Origin: Ligilactobacillus ceti DSM 22408
GTDB lineage: Bacteria; Bacillota; Bacilli; Lactobacillales; Lactobacillaceae
DNA: 64,000 nt
Reading direction: 5' to 3'
NCBI RefSeq assembly: GCF_000423245.1
Contig: NZ_AUHP01000012.1
Coordinates: 91,297-155,296 of the forward strand
Both the position numbers and the translations under genes were made by a program. The notes beneath the pieces were generated by a model. The model was not told the DNA's origin. It worked only from the letters and a program-made list of their open reading frames with translations, and searched no databases. Shown here in pieces: positions 28,601 to 39,090 of the stretch. Positions within the stretch are counted from its first letter, which is position 1. The number at the start of each line of letters is the position of its first letter.

Positions 28601-28800
28601 AATTTAATTACTCCACCTTGTTTAACAGCTGCTTGTAATTCTGCAAAATTACCTACATTTTGAATTGTTGTATCTGCTGAAATTTCCGTCTTTGGTTGAT
28701 ATTGATTTTCAAAAACAAAAACTCCACCCGAGACTAAAAAAGCTGATAAAGTTAAACTAGCGACTGTCACAGCTTTTTGTGATTTTTTATGTACCATCAA
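25672..28800 (-). CDS. LPXTG surface protein: beta-helix plus two SHIRT domains
   Basis: The 1042-residue precursor has an N-terminal signal (about residues 1-36). A long right-handed parallel beta-helix follows (about 45-640) built of repeats such as GGAIKLEGGSHLKI, GGSIEATDSEVLI and GGAITTEGSNLKI. After a middle region come two SHIRT-type repeats: YAFKSVTPGKDLPQSIQDLLP and YEFTSGTPGKTLPQTVLDLLP, each followed by ADGTWTLT. A Pro/Lys/Glu spacer and LPKTG with membrane helix and basic tail end the protein. SHIRT domains act as rigid stalks in streptococcal adhesins, so I infer a projected carbohydrate- or host-binding beta-helix head. It lies between gyrA and the YSIRK adhesin. Confidence 0.88.
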   Translation of the reverse strand: MMVHKKSQKAVTVASLTLSAFLVSGGVFVFENQYQPKTEISADTTIQNVGNFAELQAAVKQGGVIKLTKDFQITQPLIVEKPIQLDGDQHCLKLDTSHWPSVNQNMFVIGKQGSGSTFKDVILDGNNQGRLFALNEVNNLTLTKTTVKNGTTQHLPDIYTQGVLKQSYQGGAIHALHSTLNLNDVTFENNHTKEGVAAKTADAAPHGGAIYSGTSNINITGGKFLNNSTGGVLGKKGWNGEGGAIKLEGGSHLKINQNQTVKNRAQTLFEGNHTDDIWDTGGRQGGSIEATDSEVLIKNTTFKITTPAANTGGAIKFENCPKAEVVHSYFEIAPNLTNVVTAGGAITTEGSNLKIADTNFQTGLKSYALEAGGLIQVVGSGNFELVNSTLTGSGVAWNASWKKTAKYGGAICFYDGSTVKGEIKNTKIQNFTSEISGAGIAIGTQLDDKRHANVNVTLQDTDLINNVTYAWNNANYGGGMFIDEGSTVNILGGSISSTVASATAGAIYNQGHLTISGGANISNNHAHFITGGIFNDGYLKVDQATINNNQETEKHHVLSKQEYGGSNIYAKKDVIITPRANITNGDVRVLDQQSAILLTGKLDKRIDVSVSEKAKDSKWNLNQKVAETQKRHVGYVVAKGIDGYQPQASDSEFLNYISQDTAQKVAAYTDHQGIGEWDFVLAPQKEVVLGQRAKMIYHANAKDAFFANHKATKEQLYTIYSSKTPWTDPVQMTRLAESQNPTRAHYKLKNWYQTAVTDENVLTNPTKNVYDFTKGHFGQLEPNTTMVTKIVNPHLLNVYAGWIKQVNVDYAFKSVTPGKDLPQSIQDLLPAAQQFDQGSDVNTAKITQKTIQVADGTWTLTHNWQKQIKKIMQDQHLVAEWKFTPKPIKKYQASYEFTSGTPGKTLPQTVLDLLPKADSDLIEGSKYQPAMVNTTEIKVADGTWTLTTPWQKDAVVVKGDLVFKAVWTFKASKSDDPTPEPTKPNKPQKEKEPTQPQKETKDKILPKTGEKQNFAPVISSLLGVFGLFIGGFVVLKNKIKKN

Positions 28801-28888
28801 AAGCCCTCCTATATAGCGTTGGTTACGCTTTCATTTCACTAATATATTTTAGCATAAAATACAACTTAATTCATTGAGATGCTTTCAT

Positions 28889-28927
28889 AAAAAAATAGTC
28901 GCTTGTTAACTAACAAGCGACTATTTC
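28889..28927 (-). terminator. Terminator after gyrA
   Basis: A perfect stem (AAATAGTCGCTTGTTA with complement) leads into T residues on the minus strand. Confidence 0.92.
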
Positions 28928-28941
28928 TAATTTATTTAATT

Positions 28942-31518
28942 TTATTCTTCATCATTTTGTGCTTTATCTAAAAGACGTTCAACATCTTTTAAAGCATCAG
29001 CTTGATCTAATGTTTCATTCGTTTCTAAAACAACTTCTGTTTCAGTTACTTCAATGATTTCTTCATCAGAATCTTCTGGAAGTTCTGGTTCAACTTTCGT
29101 CATAGTTGCTACACGATCATCTTGATCCAGACGCATTAACCGAACACCTAGAGTTGCCCGACCTGTTTGTGAAACATCTGCAACAGCGAAGCGAATAATA
29201 ACGCCAGCATCTGTAATCACTAACATATCTTCTGTTCCGTTTACTGAATTCAAGCCCGCTAATTTACCGTTTTTATCAGTAACATTTAAAGTTTTCACAC
29301 CTTTGATGCCCCGACTCTTAACTGCATACTCACTAGCTGGCGTTTGTTTTCCGTAACCTTTTTCAGAAACAACTAAGACATTGTTTTCCGGTTCTAAAAT
29401 AGCTGAACCAATAATATAATCATCTTCACGTAAACGAACACCACGCACACCTGATGCAGATCGGCCCATTTCGCGAACATCTGTTTCAGGGAAACTAACA
29501 GCATAGCCATCATGTGTCCCGATAATCATATTCTTAGTACCGTCAGTGATAACAACTTTGATTAATTCATCATTATCACGCAAATTAATAGCCTTTAGAC
29601 CGTTTTTACGAACATTTTGGAACTCTGCTACACTTGTCCGTTTAACACGGCCATATAGCGTTGTAAAGAAGAGATATTGTTCTTTATCTTCTTGCTTATG
29701 TTCTTCAGTCACTTTAATAACAGCTTGAATTTTTTCTTCAGCTTCAATTCCTAATAAGTTAATTACTGGAATCCCTTTGGCAGTCCGTCCGTATTCAGGA
29801 ATTTCATAACCTTTCATCCGGTAAACTTTACCAACATTTGTAAAGAAGAATAACTCATCGTGAGTTGAAGCAGTAATTAAATGTTCGATGAAGTCATCAT
29901 CATGAATTCCCATACCTTTAATTCCTCGACCACCACGGTTTTGAGCTTTCAATTCTTCCGTTGCTAAACGTTTAATATATCCATTATGAGTTAAAGTAAT
30001 TGTGATATTTTCTTCTTCAATTAAATCTTCATCTTCAATTGATAAAACTTCACCAACCATTAACTCAGAACGACGAGCGTCACCAAATTTTTCTTGAACC
30101 ATTAATAATTCTTCATAAATGATTTGATGAATTCGTTCTGGACGAGCCAAAATATCTTCATAATCAGCAATTGCAGCCATTGTTTTTTGATATTCATTTT
30201 CGACTTTATCACGTTCTAAGCCTGTTAAACGAACTAAACGCATATCTAAAATCGCTTGTGCTTGTTTATTAGTCAATTGATATTCATTCATCAAACGATC
30301 TTTCGCAATATCTCCACTTTGAGAATTCCGAATAATACTAATAATCGCATCAATATGATCTAAAGCCACCCGTAACCCTTCTAAGATATGAGCACGTGCT
30401 TGCGCTTTTTTCAATTCAAATTGTGTCCGACGACGAATAACAACTTCTTGGTGAGCTAAATAATGTTCTAAAATTTGTTTTAAACTTAAGACTTTTGGTG
30501 TTCCATCAACAATCGCTAACATATTGAAACCAAATGTTGTTTGTAACATCGTCATCTTATATAAGTTGTTCAACACTACCGACGCACTATAGTCGCGACG
30601 AATATCAATAGAAATCCGCATTCCATCACGATCTGATTCATCTTTAATATCGGTAATACCTTCGATTTTCTTATCGCGTGCTAAATCAGCAATCCGCTCA
30701 ATCAACTTCGCTTTATTGACCATATATGGTAATTCATGAACAACAATTTGTTCACGACCATTTTTTAATTCATCAATTTCAACTTTAGCACGTAATGTGA
30801 TAGTTCCACGTCCTGTTTCATAAGCTTTTCTGATACCAGATTTACCCATCACAATCCCACCTGTTGGGAAGTCGGGTCCTGGAATAGCTTCCATTAAGTC
30901 AGCTGTTGTCGCATCAGGATTTTCCATTAAAACGTGTAAACCAGAAATAACTTCAGATAAGTTATGCGGTGGAATATTAGTTGTCATACCAACCGCAATC
31001 CCTGTTACCCCATTAACTAATAAGTTTGGGAAACGAGCAGGTAAAACAACCGGCTCTCTTTCACTCCCGTCATAGTTATCTTGGAAATCAATTGTATCTT
31101 TATTAATATCGCGTAACATTTCCAAAGCGATTTTTGACATTCTCGCTTCGGTATAACGCATCGCAGCAGCTCCATCGCCATCTACAGAACCAAAGTTCCC
31201 GTGACCATCAACTAACATATAACGATATGAAAAGTCTTGTGCCATCCGAACCATGGATTCATAAATCGCGGAATCCCCGTGTGGGTGATACTTACCCATA
31301 ACATCGCCGACGATCCGGGCGGATTTCTTATATGGTTTATCTGGTGTCACACCTAATTCATTCATTCCGTATAAAATACGGCGGTGAACAGGTTTTAAAC
31401 CATCGCGGACATCCGGTAAAGCCCGGGCCACGATAACACTCATTGCGTAATCTAAGAATGATTCTTTCATAACATTTGAAAGATCTATATCTGTAATTCG
31501 ATTAGGTAATTCTACCAA
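28942..31518 (-). CDS. gyrA: DNA gyrase subunit A
   Basis: GyrA cuts and rejoins DNA to introduce negative supercoils. The 858-residue protein has the catalytic tyrosine in [11 protein letters not shown], the quinolone-pocket region [19 protein letters not shown] with unmodified Ser and Glu, and the GyrA-box QNRGGRG at the head of the C-terminal beta-pinwheel. An acidic tail follows. It starts at TTG (31518) after GGGGG. It follows gyrB by 65 bases, with a Noc-type palindrome in the gap. Confidence 0.98.
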   Translation of the reverse strand: MVELPNRITDIDLSNVMKESFLDYAMSVIVARALPDVRDGLKPVHRRILYGMNELGVTPDKPYKKSARIVGDVMGKYHPHGDSAIYESMVRMAQDFSYRYMLVDGHGNFGSVDGDGAAAMRYTEARMSKIALEMLRDINKDTIDFQDNYDGSEREPVVLPARFPNLLVNGVTGIAVGMTTNIPPHNLSEVISGLHVLMENPDATTADLMEAIPGPDFPTGGIVMGKSGIRKAYETGRGTITLRAKVEIDELKNGREQIVVHELPYMVNKAKLIERIADLARDKKIEGITDIKDESDRDGMRISIDIRRDYSASVVLNNLYKMTMLQTTFGFNMLAIVDGTPKVLSLKQILEHYLAHQEVVIRRRTQFELKKAQARAHILEGLRVALDHIDAIISIIRNSQSGDIAKDRLMNEYQLTNKQAQAILDMRLVRLTGLERDKVENEYQKTMAAIADYEDILARPERIHQIIYEELLMVQEKFGDARRSELMVGEVLSIEDEDLIEEENITITLTHNGYIKRLATEELKAQNRGGRGIKGMGIHDDDFIEHLITASTHDELFFFTNVGKVYRMKGYEIPEYGRTAKGIPVINLLGIEAEEKIQAVIKVTEEHKQEDKEQYLFFTTLYGRVKRTSVAEFQNVRKNGLKAINLRDNDELIKVVITDGTKNMIIGTHDGYAVSFPETDVREMGRSASGVRGVRLREDDYIIGSAILEPENNVLVVSEKGYGKQTPASEYAVKSRGIKGVKTLNVTDKNGKLAGLNSVNGTEDMLVITDAGVIIRFAVADVSQTGRATLGVRLMRLDQDDRVATMTKVEPELPEDSDEEIIEVTETEVVLETNETLDQADALKDVERLLDKAQNDEE

Positions 31519-31556
31519 GTCACTAACCCCCTATTTTCACTTTTTTCTGGACTAAT

Positions 31557-31570
31557 ATTTCCCGGGAAAT
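31557..31570. promoter_or_regulatory. Noc-binding-type palindrome in the gyrB-gyrA gap
   Basis: ATTTCCCGGGAAAT matches the Noc consensus at all 14 positions. Confidence 0.75.
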
Positions 31571-31583
31571 TTTCCCGCAGAAA

Positions 31584-33563
<1,980 letters not shown>

Positions 33564-33582
33564 TTAAGTTTTCATTGTGTTT

Positions 33583-34821
33583 TCATTCTTTTTTCGGAAC
33601 GATTCCTAATATTTCATTTAGTTCTTGTTCTTTTTCAACTTTTTTCTTATTTTCTTGTAATTCAAGTTCTGTTGTTTTCATAAAACCTTCTTGTTGCAAG
33701 GTAACCTGACCTTGTTCAATCGCGAAAATCCGCGGTTCTTCAATCAAATTTTGCGCCACATCCGTTAATTGCGGTGTTGTTAAAAAGGTTTGAACTTTTC
33801 CTTGAATTGTTTTCAATAACAAAGTTTGTCTTTGGCTATCAAGTTCTGATAAAACGTCATCTAATAATAAAATCGGATACTCACCTGTTTTTTCATACAT
33901 CACATCAATTTCCGCCAACTTTAAAGCTAAAGCAGCCGTTCTTTGTTGTCCTTGTGAGCCATAAATTTGAACATTTTTATCATTCAATAAGATTCGCATA
34001 TCATCACGGTGCGGTCCAACTAAAGTTGTTCCACGCTTGATTTCATAGTTTTTCAACTTTTGATATTCAGCTTTTAAAGCTTTTTGTAAATTTTCAACTG
34101 TTAATTCCGAGGCTGTCATTTCTGAAAATTCTTTTAAACTACAATCATAGACTAACTTCAACTCTTCTTTCGCTTGACTAATTTCACTTTGCGTTTTTTG
34201 AGCATGTTTTTCTAAAATTTGTAAAAATTGTTGCCGCTTAAAAATTACTTGACTACCATAAATTGCTAGTTGATCTGATAAAACATCTAAATAGAGTTCA
34301 TCTTGAGCTTGTTTTTGCCGTAACATTTTCAAATATTGATTTTTTTGTTTTAAGACTTGGCGATATTGCGATAAACTCGCTAAATATTGACTATCAATTT
34401 GGCCAAATTCCATATCAATAAAACGTCGCCGGAGAGTCGGTGCTCCTTTAACAAGAGCTAAATCTTCTGGTGCAAATAAAATCACATTTAATTGACCTAA
34501 ATATTGCGAAAGTCGCGCTTTTTCCAATTGGTTAACTAACGCTTTTTTGCCTTTTTTATTTAAGATTAAATCTAATTTTGATTTACCTAATCGCCGTTGG
34601 ATTGTTCCAGAAATTTTCGCAAACTCCTCTTCAAACGCAATCATTTCTTTATCATTCGTAGTTCGATGACTCCGCGCTAAAGCTAAAACATAGATTGCTT
34701 CTAACAAATTAGTTTTCCCTTGAGCGTTTTCGCCAATCAAAACATTTACGTGAGGGGAAAATTCTAATTCTAATTTCGGATAATTTCGAAAATTAGTTAA
34801 TTGAATTTTTTGTAAATCCAT
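33583..34821 (-). CDS. recF: DNA replication/repair protein RecF with a C-terminal extension
   Basis: RecF is an SMC-like ATPase that helps load RecA at gaps. Walker A is GENAQGKTNLLEA, the signature YGSQGQQRTAALALKLAE, and Walker B PILLLDDVLSEL. At 412 residues it is about 40 longer than the common length near 370. The extra tail is highly charged (LELQENKKKVEKEQELNEI) and ends IVPKKE just ahead of gyrB. It starts six bases after the S4-domain gene. Confidence 0.96.
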   Translation of the reverse strand: MDLQKIQLTNFRNYPKLELEFSPHVNVLIGENAQGKTNLLEAIYVLALARSHRTTNDKEMIAFEEEFAKISGTIQRRLGKSKLDLILNKKGKKALVNQLEKARLSQYLGQLNVILFAPEDLALVKGAPTLRRRFIDMEFGQIDSQYLASLSQYRQVLKQKNQYLKMLRQKQAQDELYLDVLSDQLAIYGSQVIFKRQQFLQILEKHAQKTQSEISQAKEELKLVYDCSLKEFSEMTASELTVENLQKALKAEYQKLKNYEIKRGTTLVGPHRDDMRILLNDKNVQIYGSQGQQRTAALALKLAEIDVMYEKTGEYPILLLDDVLSELDSQRQTLLLKTIQGKVQTFLTTPQLTDVAQNLIEEPRIFAIEQGQVTLQQEGFMKTTELELQENKKKVEKEQELNEILGIVPKKE

Positions 34822-34826
34822 GGAAA

Positions 34827-35054
34827 TTAAGACTGTGCTTTCATTACAAAGCGGCCAACGTTTTTGATTTCAACTTGATCATTTGGATACAATTTCCGAC
34901 CACGACGAAAATCATTTTCACCATTTACGAAGATATCTTCACCATATTCACTTAAGAACCACTTCGCTTGGCCACCGGAACTAATTACATCAGCAATTTT
35001 CAATAATTGCCCTAAAGTTACATAGGGTGTCGTTAAATAAATTTCTTGTTCCAA
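34827..35054 (-). CDS. yaaA: S4-domain RNA-binding protein YaaA
   Basis: This 75-residue protein is almost entirely one S4 RNA-binding fold (LGQLLKIADVISSGGQAKWFLSE... VNGENDFRRGRKLYPND). It is conserved between dnaN and recF in Firmicutes; its role is poorly defined, probably in ribosome or RNA handling. It has its own promoter (TTGTTT, 17 bases, TATAAT on the minus strand upstream) because a terminator follows dnaN. Confidence 0.93.
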   Translation of the reverse strand: MEQEIYLTTPYVTLGQLLKIADVISSGGQAKWFLSEYGEDIFVNGENDFRRGRKLYPNDQVEIKNVGRFVMKAQS

Positions 35055-35232
35055 TTTTCTCCCTCACTTTCTTAAATTCACCTTCTAATTATACCTTTTT
35101 TACCCTTAAAAAACAATTTAAAGTCAATTTAAGGCATTTTTTATTATTTTAATGTATTTATACTATCTCCCCTAAAAAACGGCTTAAATCATCTTAATTT
35201 TATTTATAATGCGTATTTATATCTTATCCTAC

Positions 35233-35272
35233 AAAAAAACACCACCTTCTCATCAGAAGGTGGTGTTTTTTA
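35233..35272 (-). terminator. Terminator after dnaN
   Basis: A perfect 11-bp stem (CACCACCTTCT/AGAAGGTGGTG) with A and T runs on both sides separates dnaA-dnaN from yaaA-recF-gyrBA. Confidence 0.92.
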
Positions 35273-35282
35273 AAATTAGTTT

Positions 35283-36428
35283 TTAATCGGCTGTCCGAAC
35301 TGGTGTCACCAATTGGACAAAATCATTTTCATTTTCTGTTGGAACTAAAATAAATGGTCGCAATGGTTGAGTGAATGAAATTTTAATTGTTGATTGTCCA
35401 AATGAACGTAAAGCATCTTTCATATAATCTGGATTAAACGCAATTTCTAAATCATTCCCAGTTAAGTTTTGGAAAGCAATTTCTTCTTCAACATTCCCAA
35501 TTTCTGGTGAATTACCAAAGAGTGTTGCTGTTTGAGCATCCACTTCCATTTTCAAACGAACAACATTACTGTGTCCTTGATGTGAAAGTAATGACGCACG
35601 ATCAATAGATTGCATCAAGCTAGGTGCATCTAATTCTAATTGAGTTTCACTTGTTGTTGGAATTAAACGTTGTGTATCAGGATACATACCTTCTAACAAA
35701 CGTGAATAAAATGATGAATGACCAAACATAAATAAGACTTGGCTTTCAGCGATTTGAATAACAACATCATCTTTATTCGCATCTAACATTGTTGCTAATT
35801 CTTTTAAAGAACGTCCAGGTACAATAATATCGTAACGCATTGTTGTATCAGCGTTTGCTAATTGAATACGACGTTGACTTAAACGGTGTGAGTCAGTTGC
35901 AACGGCACGTAATTCTCCGTTTTCAATGACTAAATGAACACCTGTTAACATCGGACGCATTTCTTGTTTTGAAACAGCCATAACTGTTTGATTAATAACT
36001 TGTTTTAAAACATCACTTGCAACAAGTAATTGTTCAGTTGTATCAACTTCTGGTAATCGTGGATATTCATTTGGATCTAATCCGTTAATTACAAATTCAG
36101 ATGAACCTGATGTAATTGTTGCTTGGAAGCGTTCATTAACTTCAATTGTTAATGTATCTTCTGGTAATTTTTTCACAATATTAATAAAGAAGTTTGCTGG
36201 TAAAACAATGCTACCAACTTGTTCAACTTCTAAAGCTGCATGATCATCTCCAATGGAAATAATTGTTTCAACAGAGATATCAGCATCACTACCTGTCAAA
36301 ATTAAGGCATCCATTGTGAGGTTTAATTTAATTCCTTTTAAAATATCAATAGCTACTTTTGAAGAAATAGCACGTTGAACATCACTTAAATAATTAATAA
36401 ATGCAGAGCGACGAACTGTAAATTTCAT
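35283..36428 (-). CDS. dnaN: DNA polymerase III beta sliding clamp
   Basis: The clamp tethers polymerase to DNA. The 381-residue length and three-domain pattern are standard: MKFTVRRSAFINYLSDVQRAIS, then PRLPEVDTTEQL, VSKQEMRPMLTGVHL, AVATDSHRLSQR, and the C-terminal FILVPTEN-DFVQLVTPVRT. GGGAGG precedes the ATG. It follows dnaA, with the unwinding region between them. Confidence 0.98.
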   Translation of the reverse strand: MKFTVRRSAFINYLSDVQRAISSKVAIDILKGIKLNLTMDALILTGSDADISVETIISIGDDHAALEVEQVGSIVLPANFFINIVKKLPEDTLTIEVNERFQATITSGSSEFVINGLDPNEYPRLPEVDTTEQLLVASDVLKQVINQTVMAVSKQEMRPMLTGVHLVIENGELRAVATDSHRLSQRRIQLANADTTMRYDIIVPGRSLKELATMLDANKDDVVIQIAESQVLFMFGHSSFYSRLLEGMYPDTQRLIPTTSETQLELDAPSLMQSIDRASLLSHQGHSNVVRLKMEVDAQTATLFGNSPEIGNVEEEIAFQNLTGNDLEIAFNPDYMKDALRSFGQSTIKISFTQPLRPFILVPTENENDFVQLVTPVRTAD

Positions 36429-36629
36429 AAATATTTTGACCTCCCGCTTAATAAATAGATATTAGTATTAAAATAGTTGTAGTAGTAGGCCCTGTTTATT
36501 ATGTGGAAAACTAAACAAAACAAATGATGACACGCTTTTCCACTTGTGGAAAAGGTGTTGATAATTTTAAATAGTTGTGCACATTTGTCCACAAGAAAGA
36601 CCTTCTAATGAGATTAGCCCGTTTAAAAA
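36429..36629. other. oriC: dnaA-dnaN gap: probable origin unwinding region
   Basis: Five DnaA-box-like 9-mers occur: TGTGGAAAA (36502-36510 and 36545-36553), TTTTCCACT (36536-36544), TTGTGCACA (36575-36583) and TTGTCCACA (36585-36593). Beside them GGCCCTG (36488-36494) is preceded by the trio tract AAA-TAG-TTG-TAG-TAG-TAG (36471-36488), then AT-rich DNA. This is the box, GC patch, DnaA-trio order known from Bacillus origins. Confidence 0.85.
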
Positions 36630-37988
36630 TTAATCTTTTAGTTGGGCTTTTAATTCTTGAATTTGTTTTTGGAGATCACGATCAGTTGCGAGTTGTTCGG
36701 CAATTTTTGTATGGGCATGAATCACGGTTGTGTGATCTTTGCCGCCGAATTCTTCACCAATTTTTGGTAAAGAAGCATCGGTTAATTCACGTGATAAGTA
36801 CATAGCAATTTGTCGTGGGACAACAATTTGTTTAACGCGTTTGCGACCTTTTAAATCTTTAACAGTTAAATGGAAATATTTCGCAACATAATCTTGAATA
36901 ATTGAAATCGAAAGTAGATTAGTTTTGTTATTTCCTTTTAAATTCCGTAAAGCTTCAGCTGCTAAACTAGTAGAAACAGGTTGATTCATCATATTAGCGT
37001 AAGCTTGAACGCGCACAAGAGCACCTTCTAATTCACGGATATTTGAATCAAATTGGCCAGCGACATAACTGAAAGTATCATTTGGAATCGACATATTTTC
37101 AGCTTTTGCTTTATTGCGGAGAATAGCGATCCGCGTTTCATAATCCGGAGGTGTAATATCAACCGGAAGTCCCCATTCGAAACGAGAAACAAGACGAGCT
37201 TGTAATTTGGAAATCTCGTTTGGTAATCGATCGGCAGAAAGGACAATTTGTTTTTTATTATCATATAGTGTGTTAAATGTATGGAAAAATTCTTCTTGAG
37301 TCCCAACTTTATCAGCGAAAAACTGAATATCATCTACTAATAAAACGTCGACATTCCGGTATTCTTGGCGGAATTCTTCTTGACGTTTATTTTGGATTGA
37401 TTTGATAAAGTCGTTTGCGAAAGCTTCACTCGTGACGTACTTAATTTTAGCCGTAGGATTTGTTTGTAACACTTGATGACCAATTGCATGCATCAAGTGA
37501 GTTTTACCTAAACCAACACCACCATAGAAGAAAAGTGGATTATATAAGCCACCGGGTTCTTCAGAAACTGCTAAAGCAGCTGCATGAGCAAGTTGGTTTC
37601 CTTTCCCAACGATAAAACGATCAAACGTATAATTTTCGTTTAATTGTGAATCGTGATGGAACATTTTGGTTTCGGCTTGGCCTGGAGTGGGAGATGTCGC
37701 TTGAGCATCACTTAACGGATTTGCTTCATTTTTTAATTTAATTAAAACATTAACCGTAGTTGGTAAGGCTTGTGCAGCCAAAACTTGTTCTAAAATTGCT
37801 GACGCTGGGGCCAGTAAATTATTTGACCAATAATCCCGATGTAATTGCGAAGGAACTTCGATTACAAAAGTTTGATCAGTAAATTGAACAGGTTTGGCAC
37901 TGCCAATCCATGTGTTAAAACTGAGCTCTGAGAGACTCTTCTTGAATTCATCGCATAAATATTGCCACAAAGTTTCAAGATCTGGCAC
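36630..37988 (-). CDS. dnaA: Chromosomal replication initiator DnaA
   Basis: DnaA binds origin boxes and opens the duplex. The 452-residue protein has the N-domain (LETLWQYLCDEFKKSLSE), a variable linker (about 85-110), AAA+ Walker A GGVGLGKTHLMHAIGH and Walker B VDVLLVDDIQFF, and the C-terminal DNA-binding signature GGKDHTTVIHAHTKI. It starts at GTG (37988) behind GGAG. DnaA boxes near its promoter suggest autoregulation. Confidence 0.98.
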   Translation of the reverse strand: MPDLETLWQYLCDEFKKSLSELSFNTWIGSAKPVQFTDQTFVIEVPSQLHRDYWSNNLLAPASAILEQVLAAQALPTTVNVLIKLKNEANPLSDAQATSPTPGQAETKMFHHDSQLNENYTFDRFIVGKGNQLAHAAALAVSEEPGGLYNPLFFYGGVGLGKTHLMHAIGHQVLQTNPTAKIKYVTSEAFANDFIKSIQNKRQEEFRQEYRNVDVLLVDDIQFFADKVGTQEEFFHTFNTLYDNKKQIVLSADRLPNEISKLQARLVSRFEWGLPVDITPPDYETRIAILRNKAKAENMSIPNDTFSYVAGQFDSNIRELEGALVRVQAYANMMNQPVSTSLAAEALRNLKGNNKTNLLSISIIQDYVAKYFHLTVKDLKGRKRVKQIVVPRQIAMYLSRELTDASLPKIGEEFGGKDHTTVIHAHTKIAEQLATDRDLQKQIQELKAQLKD

Positions 37989-38428
37989 AAAGATACGCTC
38001 CTTTCTTAGAAAAAATATTACAATTTATTTTAGCATTTACAAAAAAAGTTTTCCACAAGAATGTGAAAAAGATTAAAAAGAAAATCACAGGCTGTAAATT
38101 GAACAAATCACACGCTGTGGAAAACTATAAAATACCATCTGGGTTATAGGGGTTATGCACAGAAGAATGATAAAAAGCTGCCTTGACACAATAATGTTTC
38201 TAAGACTTAATAACAAAAATAAAAACATTGTGGATAACCATAAACACAGGGTGTGAATTGTTGAAAAAAGCGTGAACAAGCTTGGGGATGTAAAAAAAGT
38301 ATTTACAAGGTAATCCACAAAAAAAGAGAAATAAAACCGCTTTTTTGGGGATAACTTTTTAGAATGATTGTCAAGAAAAACTTTTAATTTAGAGAACTTT
38401 GTGCTAATATATTTGAGTAAGTCTTGAT
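37989..38428. other. oriC: Origin region upstream of dnaA with DnaA boxes
   Basis: No gene is present between dnaA and rpmH, which are divergent. DnaA-box matches include TGTGGATAA (38229-38237, exact), TAATCCACA (38311-38319), TGGGGATAA (38346-38354), and near-matches TTTTCCACA (about 38049), TGTGGAAAA (about 38116) and TTATGCACA (about 38152). Together with the dnaA-dnaN gap this forms a split origin as in Bacillus. Confidence 0.85.
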
Positions 38429-38457
38429 TTGACAAGAAACTGCATATTTAGTAAGAT
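38429..38457 (+). promoter_or_regulatory. rpmH promoter
   Basis: TTGACA (38429-38434), 17 bases, TAAGAT (38452-38457). Confidence 0.8.
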
Positions 38458-38503
38458 TTAAAATATATTCTAAATAAGTATAGTAATGAGGGAGGTGTCC
38501 TTA

Positions 38504-38638
38504 ATGAAAAGAACTTATCAACCTAAGAAACGTCACCGTCAACGTGTCCACGGTTTCCGCAAACGTATGAGCACAAGCAACGGTCGTAAAGTTTTAGCAC
38601 GTAGACGCCGTAAAGGCAGAAAAGTCTTGTCTGCATAG
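38504..38638 (+). CDS. rpmH: 50S ribosomal protein L34
   Basis: The 44-residue basic protein reads [20 protein letters not shown] and ends GRKVLSA, exactly the family pattern. GGGAGG precedes the ATG. It is followed by a hairpin terminator and then rnpA, the near-universal rpmH-rnpA-yidC order beside the origin. Confidence 0.99.
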   Translation: MKRTYQPKKRHRQRVHGFRKRMSTSNGRKVLARRRRKGRKVLSA

Positions 38639-38670
38639 ATCACTGGACCGTCAGTGGTCTTTTTTTCTGT
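38638..38670 (+). terminator. Terminator/attenuator between rpmH and rnpA
   Basis: GATCACTG pairs with CAGTGGTC (one G-U), followed by seven T residues. Partial termination would keep RnpA low relative to L34. Confidence 0.88.
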
Positions 38671-38700
38671 TATGTAGGCTTTTTAATGGAGATTATTATT

Positions 38701-39090
38701 ATGAGAAAATCATACCGCGTTAAGAAAGAAGCGGAATTCCAAGAAGTCTTTACCCAAGGAAAATCTTGTGCAAACCGACAATTTGTCATTTATGTATTAG
38801 AAAAACCAGAGCAACCGCATTTTCGTGTCGGCATTTCAGTCGGCAAGAAAATCGGGAACGCTGTGGAACGTAATTGGGTTAAACGGCGAATTCGCCAAAG
38901 CTTGACTGAGCTAAAACCTCAATTAAGAGCTGATGTTGACTTTTTAGTTATTGGCCGGGTCGGTCTGGCTGCAATGGAAATGCATCAACTCAAAAAACAC
39001 TTGGTGCACGCTTTGCAAGTTGCAGAATTGTTACCAGAGAATCAGTCAGAACAAAAAAGTGAGGATGAAAATTATGAACAAAAGTCATAA
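38701..39090 (+). CDS. rnpA: Ribonuclease P protein component
   Basis: RnpA helps the P RNA mature tRNA 5' ends. The 129-residue product has [20 protein letters not shown] and the RNA-binding signature [15 protein letters not shown]. The ATG at 38701 is ten bases after GGAG; an in-frame ATG at 38686 would place the ribosome site inside the gene. Its end overlaps yidC by 17 bases, so translation is coupled. Confidence 0.96.
   Translation: MRKSYRVKKEAEFQEVFTQGKSCANRQFVIYVLEKPEQPHFRVGISVGKKIGNAVERNWVKRRIRQSLTELKPQLRADVDFLVIGRVGLAAMEMHQLKKHLVHALQVAELLPENQSEQKSEDENYEQKS

Noticed and set aside
36791..36806. Further CACGTG-containing sequence as a parS site within dnaA
   Set aside because: The flanks do not form the TGTTNCACGTGAAACA palindrome; it is coding sequence.
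38085..38435. 116-codon minus-strand frame in the dnaA-rpmH gap
   Set aside because: It covers DnaA boxes and the rpmH promoter; composition is that of AT-rich origin DNA and no start signal is present.
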